This document shows, piece after piece, positions 18,557 through 27,199 of a stretch of DNA of 39,039 bases; the first letter of the stretch is position 1; each line of letters starts with the position of its first letter. The stretch is from the NCBI GenBank assembly GCA_019634025.1, contig JAHQWC010000006.1, positions 1-39,039 of the forward strand, given 5' to 3'. The notes beneath the pieces were generated by a model, which saw only the letters and a list, made by a program, of their open reading frames with translations, was not told the origin of the DNA and searched no databases. The translations under genes and the position numbers were made by a program. The stretch comes from Vampirovibrio sp. GTDB lineage: Bacteria; Cyanobacteriota; Vampirovibrionia; Vampirovibrionales; Vampirovibrionaceae.

Positions 18557-19324
18557 ATGATGAATGTTTGCCGTTGGCTGTCTGTGGCATTTGCAATAGC
18601 CATTCTGTTTCAAGGTGTGGGGGTTGTATCTGTTGACGCAGCAGAGCAACGAGGGTATTTGCAGGATAGTCGGGAGGCCTTTCAGGAGTCTCGTCCAGCT
18701 CGGCCGGTGCGTAAGAGTCGCTTGAGTGGACTGATTAAGAAGAAATATCAACTGTATTTGCCGGGGCGGCTGTACATTGGCCAAGATAACCGGTTTGTCA
18801 TCAAGGGAAAACCCGGAGCTAACGTGACGCTGTTTATCTCGCCCCAATCCCGTGGATTGACCGGCCCGAACGGGCAGGATATGGGAGTGGGAACGGATAA
18901 TGAAAAAGTAAGCGGCCCCATTCCTGATACAGGCGTGTTGCAATTGGTGTTACCAGTGCCTAATGAGGACTATCTGGTGGGCCGGGAATTGTATGTAGAC
19001 GGTCTCATGTGGGAAGGCACCATGGAAGAGCCCACGGGATTTTTGGTGTTGCAGAAAATGGATTCGACGGGCAGGGTCGCGTTGAGTAATCGCTTGGTCA
19101 TAGCCGAACCTGCTGATGGTAGTGGAGCGTTGATATTGCCTTCGATGCCCGGTGTGCCGACGAATCTGCTCCAAAACCTGTCTAACGTGGCTGATATTAC
19201 GGATGAACGGAAGAAGGACCTCGTGGATCATGGGGAGATGGACCGGGAAGTCCTCTATGACCAGAACAGTTTTATCAACCGGCCCGGTCAGGCCTCGCCA
19301 GGGAGTGGCGGGTTTGGATATTAA
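18557..19324 (+). CDS. Hypothetical exported protein
   Basis: 'ggagg' upstream of ATG 18557; signal peptide-like 'WLSVAFAIAILFQGVGVVSVDAAEQ'; mature region probably beta-rich. Confidence 0.65.
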   Translation: MMNVCRWLSVAFAIAILFQGVGVVSVDAAEQRGYLQDSREAFQESRPARPVRKSRLSGLIKKKYQLYLPGRLYIGQDNRFVIKGKPGANVTLFISPQSRGLTGPNGQDMGVGTDNEKVSGPIPDTGVLQLVLPVPNEDYLVGRELYVDGLMWEGTMEEPTGFLVLQKMDSTGRVALSNRLVIAEPADGSGALILPSMPGVPTNLLQNLSNVADITDERKKDLVDHGEMDREVLYDQNSFINRPGQASPGSGGFGY

Positions 19325-19397
19325 TCCCAGAGTGCTGAAAGCCTCTCCGTCAGAATGTTATAAGCTGCTTTTATTTTGAATCAGGCTATTTTTAGCC

Positions 19398-21173
19398 CTA
19401 GACTTTTTGGTATGCTGGTTTATTGATGGGTTGGAACCCTGAGGCCTGTGGGTAAGGGTTTTGAAATGGAGGCGCCGGTGTTTGAAAAGCCTTTGGCGGA
19501 GGCTGAGGTGGAATGACAGGTGCAAGTTGGCTCGGTTGGAACGGTTGAGTTGGAAGCTGAGCGACCTGTGGCGTATTGGCTTGAGGGTTTGGCGTAGGGA
19601 GGAATCCGTCGGCAGGGAAGGGCGCACGTAAGAGGGAAATGGTGTTGAAGGATGCTTTGTCTTGTCCGTCTGGGACGAAATAGCCGGGGGTGGCTTCCAT
19701 CTCTTTAAATATATTGTCGGCCAGCTGTTGCGGGAAGCCTACGTGGTGGATCCGTGGGATGATCTCTCGGGCGTAGCGGTGAACCATGCCGGATTTGCCG
19801 TCATCACTGTCTGCCACCTCAAACACCACTTCGCCGTTGGCGTCCTGGGTGACGCCGGTGATGGTGATTTCGTGGGCGCCTACAATCGCGCCGCCGGCAT
19901 CGGTGGTGGTGTAACCGACGATGACCGGGTGTTTTAGGCTGTTTACAGCCGTGGTAATGTCCTGGATCATTTTGTCGAAGGTTCGGCTGTAGCCGTAGAG
20001 AAACCCTAGGTTTTCTTCTGCCGCGCCAGCATTTTGTTTGGGGGCTACCACCTGGTAGGTCACAGAAGCGACGGGTTTGCCGGTCATGATGGTTTCCAGG
20101 GCGTCTTTTTCGTCAGCAGTCAAGCCGACAACCACCGGATCCTCATTGGCCCAGCCGTCTTTGGCGGGATCGTAATTTCCTTTTGTGACCAACGTCATGC
20201 CGGCTGCCTGGTAAGCGGCGGTAATGCCCCGCCGACCATCAGGAGCGGCGGCATCGTTGATGGCCCGGATATGCCCGGCCAGTGGGGTTTCTACCCGGAC
20301 GATGACTTTACTTGGATCGGCAGAGCGGCGATAAGGGACTTGGAAGCTATCCAACAGTTGGGTGGCCATCTCTGGAGTGTCCGGTAAGATGGTGGATAGG
20401 GCGACGGTTCGATCAAACCCCCGTGTCGGGCTGGTGAGACCTTCTAGCTGACGCGTCAGCTCGGCCGGCTGTTGAGAGGCCATTTTATACAAGAGACTGG
20501 AGGGGACGCAGTTTGAACTGTTTCGGATCATGATATCCGCCAGGCTCAAGGGTGTTTTAGGCGCCTGAGCGTTGCCATGGTTAATATACTGGGTGCTGTT
20601 GTTTCGAGCTTCTAACATCCGCCGGGCATTGTCTGGCGTGAGGGCGTCATATTTTTGGGTAATACTGAAGGGGTCGGCCAGTAGTGAGATGGATTCCTGA
20701 AGGATTTTTGGGCTGTCCAGTCCCGATGCCCGTTGGGTTACCGCTATACGGTAGAGATGGTAGAGGGTGGAATGATTGTCCTCGTGGGCGTACTGGGTAA
20801 GGATACCGTTATCCAGGATTTGTTTGAGCTGAGTTTGGGTGGTTCTGTCCAGTCTTTTTTCCACCTCTTTATACATGGCGATACGGTTTGTGAGGGATTC
20901 TCCGGTTTCTGCCACCGTAGGCTTTAGTTGAGAGAAGAGACCGGCAGCTTTGATAGGTCGTGGAGCCAAGCTAGCCAAGGACTGCCAGGAAGGTTGAGGC
21001 AATGGTGAATGTCTGGCGGAAAGTTGGAGTTGATCAAACAGATGACTGCCGTTGAAAGAAGATATGGCCTTTGGTGGCATCGGGAAATAAGCCCCAGGGG
21101 TCTGGAGGGGATATGGGACTGCTGGGCTGGGTAGGGCAGCAGGCGGATAGAAATTTGGCTGATAAAAAGCCAT
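19398..21173 (-). CDS. Uncharacterised protein with papain-like cysteine-peptidase-type motifs and Pro-rich termini
   Basis: 'RNSSNCVPSSLLYKMA' ... 'HPVIVGYTTTDAGGAIVGAHEITITGVTQDANGEVVFEVADSDDG'; Pro/Gln-rich N- and C-termini. Confidence 0.65.
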   Translation of the reverse strand: MAFYQPNFYPPAALPSPAVPYPLQTPGAYFPMPPKAISSFNGSHLFDQLQLSARHSPLPQPSWQSLASLAPRPIKAAGLFSQLKPTVAETGESLTNRIAMYKEVEKRLDRTTQTQLKQILDNGILTQYAHEDNHSTLYHLYRIAVTQRASGLDSPKILQESISLLADPFSITQKYDALTPDNARRMLEARNNSTQYINHGNAQAPKTPLSLADIMIRNSSNCVPSSLLYKMASQQPAELTRQLEGLTSPTRGFDRTVALSTILPDTPEMATQLLDSFQVPYRRSADPSKVIVRVETPLAGHIRAINDAAAPDGRRGITAAYQAAGMTLVTKGNYDPAKDGWANEDPVVVGLTADEKDALETIMTGKPVASVTYQVVAPKQNAGAAEENLGFLYGYSRTFDKMIQDITTAVNSLKHPVIVGYTTTDAGGAIVGAHEITITGVTQDANGEVVFEVADSDDGKSGMVHRYAREIIPRIHHVGFPQQLADNIFKEMEATPGYFVPDGQDKASFNTISLLRAPFPADGFLPTPNPQANTPQVAQLPTQPFQPSQLAPVIPPQPPPKAFQTPAPPFQNPYPQASGFQPINKPAYQKV

Positions 21174-21296
21174 TGTAGGGCTTCCCCGGTTTTTCCTCGG
21201 AATTGATGAAAGGATCCAAAGCTATCATACTCTGGAACAACACTGGGTTAAAAACCGGTGACAACAATTTGTTGACAGTATTTTCAGAGAATATGT

Positions 21297-22007
21297 TTAT
21301 TTTTTTAACAATCGGTCTACTTCTGCCTGGGCACGCTGTTTTTCGGCTGTCATTGCTGCATGGATTTGTTGGCTGATGGTGTCGATATCGGCGCCTTTCT
21401 GAGCCGGGATGAGGGGGCCGATGCTGATGATGTAATGTTTTTTGCCGTCGGCTTTGATGCCAAGGGCAACGCCGATGGGTAAAATGCCGGCATTGCTTGT
21501 TCTGGCGAAGAAAGCCGCTCCTTTTTTAATATCATCGGATTCCTCCTCTTCGGGAGGTGGCTGTGAGTCGCTACCCGTGATGATGGCAGACTGTTTGCGG
21601 GTGCCTTCGGGAAAGATGCCCAGATGCCAATGGCCGGTTTTTAGGACCTCTTTGGCGGAGCGGATGGAGGCTTTTTCCACCTTTTGCCGGTTAATGGCAA
21701 AGGCGCCAACCCACCAAAGCCAAAAAGCCTTTTTCTTGCTTTCGTATAACTCTCTTTTTGCCATAAATGCTATTTTATGAGGGAAAATGGCGCCACCAAT
21801 GGCAAAAGGGTCCCAGTTACAAATATGGTTGGAGGTTACTACAATGGAATCGTCCAGCTTTTTGGGGATATTCTCTCTGCCCAGGGTTTTGATGTTGTAA
21901 AAAATTCTGAGGTAGACGTGGCAGCCAAAGGCGCAGATATAGTAGGCCAGGCATCGAAAGGGGTTTTGGTAGTGAACGGTATCGACCTGGTTATAGGTGG
22001 GAGGCAT
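21297..22007 (-). CDS. plsC: 1-acyl-sn-glycerol-3-phosphate acyltransferase family protein
   Basis: HX4D motif 'SNHICNWDPFAIG' and 'GIFPEGTRK'. Confidence 0.88.
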   Translation of the reverse strand: MPPTYNQVDTVHYQNPFRCLAYYICAFGCHVYLRIFYNIKTLGRENIPKKLDDSIVVTSNHICNWDPFAIGGAIFPHKIAFMAKRELYESKKKAFWLWWVGAFAINRQKVEKASIRSAKEVLKTGHWHLGIFPEGTRKQSAIITGSDSQPPPEEEESDDIKKGAAFFARTSNAGILPIGVALGIKADGKKHYIISIGPLIPAQKGADIDTISQQIHAAMTAEKQRAQAEVDRLLKK

Positions 22008-22062
22008 ATGGGTGAATCCTTGTGATTCCTATGGGCGGGTTTGAACCTGCCTCTACGGGAGG

Positions 22063-23400
22063 TTATACGATACCGGATTGGGTGATGGGTAGGTTGGCCA
22101 GTTGTTGTTCGAAGTGGGGGTAGGAGACTGCCGCCCAGTGTTTGCCGTTGATGGGGAGCGTAGTGTGAGCCGGCTTTCGCTGGGAAAGGACGAAATCCAG
22201 CACCAACAGCGAGAGAGCGGTGCGGTGATCGTGATGGGTTTCTAAAGCGCTGGTGGGTGTTGCCGGGTAGAAATTGGGGTTGCCGCTCATCACAAAACCG
22301 TCGGGTTTGGTGTCGATGGTGACGCCCAGTTTTTGCAGTTCGCCTGCTACATCCAGAATGCGGTTGGATTCTTTTTTCTGGAGTTCCTCTGCACCGGTAA
22401 CGGTTAAGGCGCCGTCTAAAAACAGGCAGATAAAGGCCAGAATTGGGATTTCATCGATGAGGGTGGGGACTTCTTGCGGTGTGATGAGGAGATTGCCTTT
22501 GAGGGTTGAGGTGGAGACTATCAGATCTCCCACGGGTTCACCGCAGGCGGTGCGAGGGTTACTGAGCTGAATGTTTGCGCCGACGCGTTGCAGGGCGTTC
22601 ATCAAACCGGTGCGTAACGGGTTGATACCGACGTTTTCAATGGTGAGGGTGCAATCCGGCGTCAACAAAGCAAGGGCTATCCAAAAGGCGGCAGAAGAGA
22701 AGTCCCCGGGTACATGCCACGTTGAGGCGGGCAGGGTGAACTCTGTATTTTCGGCGCCGGTAAGCTGAATGTTGTTGCCGGTGCGTTGAACGGGAATGCC
22801 GAGGTGAGTAAACATTCGCTCGGTGTGATCCCGTGATGGCAAGGGCTCCGTGATTTTGGTGTCGCCCTGGGCAAAGAGCCCTGCCAGTAGAAGGCAGGAT
22901 TTGACTTGGGCTGAGGCGATGGGCATTTCATAATGAATGCCGGTTAACGGGGAAGAGCTTTGGTGAATGCGGACTGGGGGGAGTTTATCGCTGTCTGCTC
23001 CGGTAATGTGTGCGTTCATCAGTTTAAGGGGTGTAATCACTCGGCCCATGGGTCGTTTGTTCAGGCTTTCATCGCCGCTGAGAATGGCTGGGCTATTTTT
23101 GCCGGCAATGAGCCCGGTTAACAGCCGAATGGTGGTGCCGGAGTTGCCGACATTTAAGGCGGTTTCGGTAGTTGGAAAATTTTTAGGGCCCTGGATCCAG
23201 CCGTCCAAGCCGTGTTCATGGCGGTGGGTAATTTCGCAGGTGGCGCCTAAGGCTTGTAAGCAGGCTTGGGTGGAGGCCACGTCCTCGCTGTTGAGGAGGC
23301 CTTTGAACTCGGTTTTATCCGGGCTGAGGCTGCCGAGCATGAGGGTTCGGTGGCTGATGGATTTATCGCCGGGGACTCTAAGAGTTTTTTGGAGGGGCAT
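22063..23400 (-). CDS. aroA: 3-phosphoshikimate 1-carboxyvinyltransferase (EPSP synthase); ORF extends to 23463
   Basis: 'LRVPGDKSISHRTLMLGSL', 'NVGNSGTTIRLLTGLIAG', 'LNKRPMGRVITPL', 'VPGDFSSAAFWIALALL', 'KESNRILDVAGELQKLGV'. Confidence 0.96.
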   Translation of the reverse strand: MPLQKTLRVPGDKSISHRTLMLGSLSPDKTEFKGLLNSEDVASTQACLQALGATCEITHRHEHGLDGWIQGPKNFPTTETALNVGNSGTTIRLLTGLIAGKNSPAILSGDESLNKRPMGRVITPLKLMNAHITGADSDKLPPVRIHQSSSPLTGIHYEMPIASAQVKSCLLLAGLFAQGDTKITEPLPSRDHTERMFTHLGIPVQRTGNNIQLTGAENTEFTLPASTWHVPGDFSSAAFWIALALLTPDCTLTIENVGINPLRTGLMNALQRVGANIQLSNPRTACGEPVGDLIVSTSTLKGNLLITPQEVPTLIDEIPILAFICLFLDGALTVTGAEELQKKESNRILDVAGELQKLGVTIDTKPDGFVMSGNPNFYPATPTSALETHHDHRTALSLLVLDFVLSQRKPAHTTLPINGKHWAAVSYPHFEQQLANLPITQSGIV

Positions 23401-23485
23401 GGGATTATAAGGCTTTCTGGTGATTCCTATAGCTGGTTGGTTGGGGGCCGTTCCCTCCCCCAAACCCCCTCCCGTGATTTTTTTT

Positions 23486-23521
23486 GCCTCGCTCGCAGCT
23501 AAGCTGCTCGCTCGGCTTTTT
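23486..23521 (+). terminator. Terminator-like hairpin in a divergent intergenic region
   Basis: GCCTCGCTCGCAGC-taa-GCTGCTCGCTCGGC (imperfect stem) followed by TTTTT. Confidence 0.45.
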
Positions 23522-23527
23522 ACAGGT

Positions 23528-23554
23528 GTATTTGTTCATAAAATGAACAAATAC
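23528..23554. promoter_or_regulatory. Perfect 12-bp inverted repeat; candidate operator or hairpin
   Basis: GTATTTGTTCAT-aaa-ATGAACAAATAC between divergent aroA and the RecQ-like gene. Confidence 0.55.
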
Positions 23555-23708
23555 TGAGACGTTGCCCGTGGCTAAAGGGAATGAGGTATTTGGCAGAGAG
23601 TTGCTCTACGGTAGGCTATTGTATCAAACGCACAGCCTATTGAGAGAAACATCCAAGCAGATCAGAGTTAGAGTGCATTCTGCGTAAGTCCTACTATAAT
23701 AAGTAGTT

Positions 23709-25046
23709 ATGATGGCTAAAGAGACTGGGATTAACTTTTTTCAGCAGGCGCCAGCGCAGGATTCTTTTCAGAAAAAGTTTCTGGAGTCTGTGTTTCATAA
23801 GCAAAATATATTGGGCAGCTTTCCGCTGAGTTACCCGGTGTCTTCGTTGTATTCGTTTCCGGCGGTGGTGACGGATGGGATGGCGGTGATTGTGTGTCCG
23901 GATCGGTATGCTATATACCGTAATGTCAGCCAATTACAAGGGGCCGGGGTTCAGTTCCCTGAGATGGCGGTGTTGGACGGCACCCAGATGCCTCACGAAG
24001 AACGGGAGATTTTAGAGCACATTAATCATCATCGGGTGCATCTGCTGTTTACCTATCCCGAACGGTTCTCCTCGCTAAATTTTTTGCAGATGCTGATTCA
24101 CGCCGCCGTGAGCTTTGTGGCCATTGAGGATGCCCAGTTTTTGCTGGAAGGCTTTGCCGGGTCGTTTCGCTACCACAAGTTGTGGACGGGGCTGGAGCAA
24201 TTGGCGAAAAAGCCGCCGATGGTGATTTTGACGCATCCCTTGCCGCCGGCGCGGATGTGGGAGCTGACCAAGCGGTTGAAGATGTCCAGCTATGAAACCC
24301 TGCAGATGGATCCGCAACTGGAGGCGGTGAACTTTAGGGTGAAGCCTTTGATCACCGAGAACCAGAAGTTTCGCTATCTGGCTCGAACGTTAGCCGGGAC
24401 GCCTGAAAAGGGGATGACGGGAAAAGTTCATCAGCCGGGATCCGTGTTGATTTTGACCAGTGATCAGGCGTCCTGTGAGCGCTTGGCCTGGGGGCTTTCT
24501 CGATTTGGGTTTGAGCCGGTGTACGCCCACCACGCTGGGTTAAGTCGAGAGGATCGCCTGAGCATTGAGCGGGCCTTTCGGCACCAGGACAACATGGTGG
24601 TGGTGAGTAGCCATTACAGTACCCGGCTATTGAAGCCGCCGGATGGGACGACCCTTCGCTTTTTCTATTGGCATTTGCCCCGGAGTTTAGATGAGCTGTA
24701 CGGGCAACTGTTCCGCATTAGTGAACCGAGAGACGGGGAATTAGAGGGGACGGTGCTGTATACCAAGGAAGATTATCAGTGGGCGCTGCGGCGGTTTGTG
24801 TCTAAAAGCCATGATGCGGGGGATCAGGAGCGCGGGGCCTATGAACGGTTCAAGAAGGCTCAGGTGTCTGCGTTGAAGAAGGTGAGATCGTGGGTACTGT
24901 CTAACGATTGCCGGTACCGATCGTTGGTGGCGCATTGGCAGGGGGTGGAAGAAATGAACTTACCGGACTGCGGATATTGCGACTGGTGCACGGGTCATTC
25001 ACATAAGGGATTTTTAAGATCTTTGCTCAAACATCTAGCTTATTAG
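23709..25046 (+). CDS. RecQ-family helicase-like protein with degenerate ATPase motifs
   Basis: Collinear with RecQ helicases: motif IV 'VLILTSDQASCERLAWGLSRFGFEPVYAHHAGLSREDRLSIERAF', RecQ-Ct zinc-site-like 'CRYRSLVAHWQG...LPDCGYCDWC'; Walker A and DEAH positions substituted. Confidence 0.85.
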   Translation: MMAKETGINFFQQAPAQDSFQKKFLESVFHKQNILGSFPLSYPVSSLYSFPAVVTDGMAVIVCPDRYAIYRNVSQLQGAGVQFPEMAVLDGTQMPHEEREILEHINHHRVHLLFTYPERFSSLNFLQMLIHAAVSFVAIEDAQFLLEGFAGSFRYHKLWTGLEQLAKKPPMVILTHPLPPARMWELTKRLKMSSYETLQMDPQLEAVNFRVKPLITENQKFRYLARTLAGTPEKGMTGKVHQPGSVLILTSDQASCERLAWGLSRFGFEPVYAHHAGLSREDRLSIERAFRHQDNMVVVSSHYSTRLLKPPDGTTLRFFYWHLPRSLDELYGQLFRISEPRDGELEGTVLYTKEDYQWALRRFVSKSHDAGDQERGAYERFKKAQVSALKKVRSWVLSNDCRYRSLVAHWQGVEEMNLPDCGYCDWCTGHSHKGFLRSLLKHLAY

Positions 25047-25124
25047 TGGATGTGAACCGGGGAAAAACTTTATAAACTGGTAATGTGTCATAAAACATTA
25101 ATTTGCGTTGGGAAGTTTTAAGCC

Positions 25125-25901
25125 GTGGATTTAGCATCAGTCATTGGTTTGACGTTAGGCCTGCTGGCCGTTATTGGGGGAGCCTTATTGGAAGGCTTGG
25201 CGCTATCCGCCATTACCCAGCCCACGGCGTTTATTATTGTTGTGGGGGGCACCACTGGCGCCTGTTTGTTGGCGTTTCCGCCCAACGATTGTATCCGGGG
25301 GACCCTGGCCTTAAAAGGCGTGTTTTTGCCGGATATGGAGAACTCGCGAGAGGTGTTGGATCAGTTGGTGGCGTTTGCCTTAAAAGCCCGTAAAGAAGGG
25401 ATCTTAGCGCTTCAAAATGATATTCAGGATGTGAAGAGCCCGTTTATGAAAAAAGGGCTGGAGCTGATGACCGACGGGACGGATCCGCATTTGTTGCGAG
25501 AGCTGTTGGAAACAGAACTGGGTATTTTTGAAGAGGAGCAGACTCAGTCTGGGAAGCTGTGGGAATCTTTTGGCGGTTTTGCGCCGACGGTTGGGATTAT
25601 TGGGGCGGTATTGGGGTTGATTCACGTTATGGAGAACCTGAACGATCCGTCTAAGCTGGGGGGCGGTATTGCCGTTGCCTTCGTTGCCACGGTTTATGGG
25701 GTTGGCGCCGCGAACCTGTTGGCGATTCCCATTGGCAGCAAGATTAAGTTTTACGGCAAGCAGATGGTGCAGCAACGCGAGATGATGATTGAAGGAATTT
25801 TGTCTATTCAGGCCGGAGAAAGCCCAAGTTTTATCGGCGAGAAGCTGAAGGTGTTTTTAGGATCGGCAGGCGCCAATGTCAATTTGGATGAAGGGTCCTA
25901 G
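25125..25901 (+). CDS. motA: Flagellar motor stator protein MotA (GTG start)
   Basis: 'GLTLGLLAVIGGALLEG', 'LWESFGGFAPTVGIIGAVLGLIHVMENLNDPSKLGGGIAVAFVATVYGVGAANLLAIPIGSKIK'; followed by motB. Confidence 0.93.
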   Translation: MDLASVIGLTLGLLAVIGGALLEGLALSAITQPTAFIIVVGGTTGACLLAFPPNDCIRGTLALKGVFLPDMENSREVLDQLVAFALKARKEGILALQNDIQDVKSPFMKKGLELMTDGTDPHLLRELLETELGIFEEEQTQSGKLWESFGGFAPTVGIIGAVLGLIHVMENLNDPSKLGGGIAVAFVATVYGVGAANLLAIPIGSKIKFYGKQMVQQREMMIEGILSIQAGESPSFIGEKLKVFLGSAGANVNLDEGS

Positions 25902-25966
25902 CTTGTCGGGGTGGAATAATCGTCGTTTTTGTCCAAGCCCAACGATGAAATGAGTGAGACTGTTTA

Positions 25967-27187
25967 ATGGGTAGAAAGCATAAACATCCCGAACACGAGA
26001 ACCTGGAACGGTGGCTGGTGTCTTATGCTGACTTTATTACCCTGTTGTTCGCCACCTTTACCGCCTTGTTCGCCATTGCCAGTAGTGAGGCGGCCAAGCA
26101 CGAAGAGGTGGCCAAGGCCATTCGGGATGGGTTTCATAAGCAAAGTATTATGAGCGGCATTGAGTCCATTATGTCCGGGAAATCTGCGCCGTCTGAAAAC
26201 CCCAACCCACTGAGTACCGAGCAAGGCCGGGGGAGAGGGTTGCTGGAAAAGTATGAATCTAAAACCTACCAGGAAGGGGAGCGGGATGATGCGGCGGAGA
26301 CGCTGGAGCAGCTGAAAGATGCCGTGGAACAGCTGAACGAGGAACTGAAAGAGCAGTTAAAAGAGGCGTTGGAAGAGCAGGCGAAGGCGGGGAAAAACGG
26401 GAAGAAAACCTACCCGCCGGGTGAGGATAAGCCGGGGGGATCCGGGGTGGAGCTTTCGGTGCAGGAACGAGGCCTGAAGGTGAGCTTTGACAGCCGGTTG
26501 TTGTTTCAGCCGGGGACGGCGACGTTGCGAAAAGAGTCATTGGCGCAGTTGGATACCATTGTGAAACGGATCCAAAAGTATTCAGGCCGGAACCTCATCC
26601 AGGTAGAAGGACATACGGACAGTCAGCCGATTGCCAGCGCCAAGTTTCCGTCCAATTGGGAATTATCGACAGCCCGCGCCAGTCAGGTGGTACGGTTGTT
26701 GACGGGGAAGTATAAGTTTGATCCCAAGTACATGGCAGCCGCCGGATATGCCGCCAGTCGGCCGGTGGCGTCTAACAAAACCGCCGAAGGCCGGGCGAAG
26801 AACCGGCGGATTGATATTGTGATTTATAGCCGGGTGGCCGGGCAAAAAGCCAATCCCAAATACCAGTACCAGCGGGAGCGGACGGTGGTGGATAAGCCGA
26901 AGCCGGTGGAGCAGGATCCGAATTTGATTTTTTCCAAAGAGACCCAGCAGAGTGGGCAGGTGCGAGTGATTTTTCAAAAGCGCGATGAAGCGGCGTTGAT
27001 TAAACCGTTGGATGTGACCACCGAGGTTGTGGAACCGGAGGCGCTGGATGTGGCGACGGTGGAGAATACGCCGGAAGCGAAAGAAGTGCATTCTGCAGAG
27101 TCTGATGAGACGGACCATATTGCTGGGGATAAAAAGCATGTGCAGGCCATTGATGATAAGCATACCCAGCATAATCAGGGGCACTAG
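25967..27187 (+). CDS. motB: Flagellar motor stator protein MotB with OmpA-like domain and long C-terminal tail
   Basis: 'WLVSYADFITLLFATFTALFAIAS' plus OmpA-like 'VEGHTDSQPIASAKFPSNWELSTARASQVVRLL...NRRIDIVIYSR'. Confidence 0.93.
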   Translation: MGRKHKHPEHENLERWLVSYADFITLLFATFTALFAIASSEAAKHEEVAKAIRDGFHKQSIMSGIESIMSGKSAPSENPNPLSTEQGRGRGLLEKYESKTYQEGERDDAAETLEQLKDAVEQLNEELKEQLKEALEEQAKAGKNGKKTYPPGEDKPGGSGVELSVQERGLKVSFDSRLLFQPGTATLRKESLAQLDTIVKRIQKYSGRNLIQVEGHTDSQPIASAKFPSNWELSTARASQVVRLLTGKYKFDPKYMAAAGYAASRPVASNKTAEGRAKNRRIDIVIYSRVAGQKANPKYQYQRERTVVDKPKPVEQDPNLIFSKETQQSGQVRVIFQKRDEAALIKPLDVTTEVVEPEALDVATVENTPEAKEVHSAESDETDHIAGDKKHVQAIDDKHTQHNQGH

Positions 27188-27199
27188 GGTCTATGGGTT

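Noticed and set aside
18327-18596. 90-residue N-terminal extension of SecG
   Set aside because: SecG homology begins at M-E-I-L-T (18326); the upstream part is non-coding and overlaps the opposite gene's promoter region.
22022-23430. Shared 11-mer GTGATTCCTAT flanking aroA (22022-22032 and 23420-23430), possible target-site-like repeat
   Set aside because: Many 11-mer pairs are expected by chance in a 39-kb window; no element boundary or transposase supports mobility.
26663-27184. Minus-strand 173-aa ORF over motB
   Set aside because: Antisense shadow ORF (His/Leu/Arg/Ile-rich), no motif, complementary to a clear motB.
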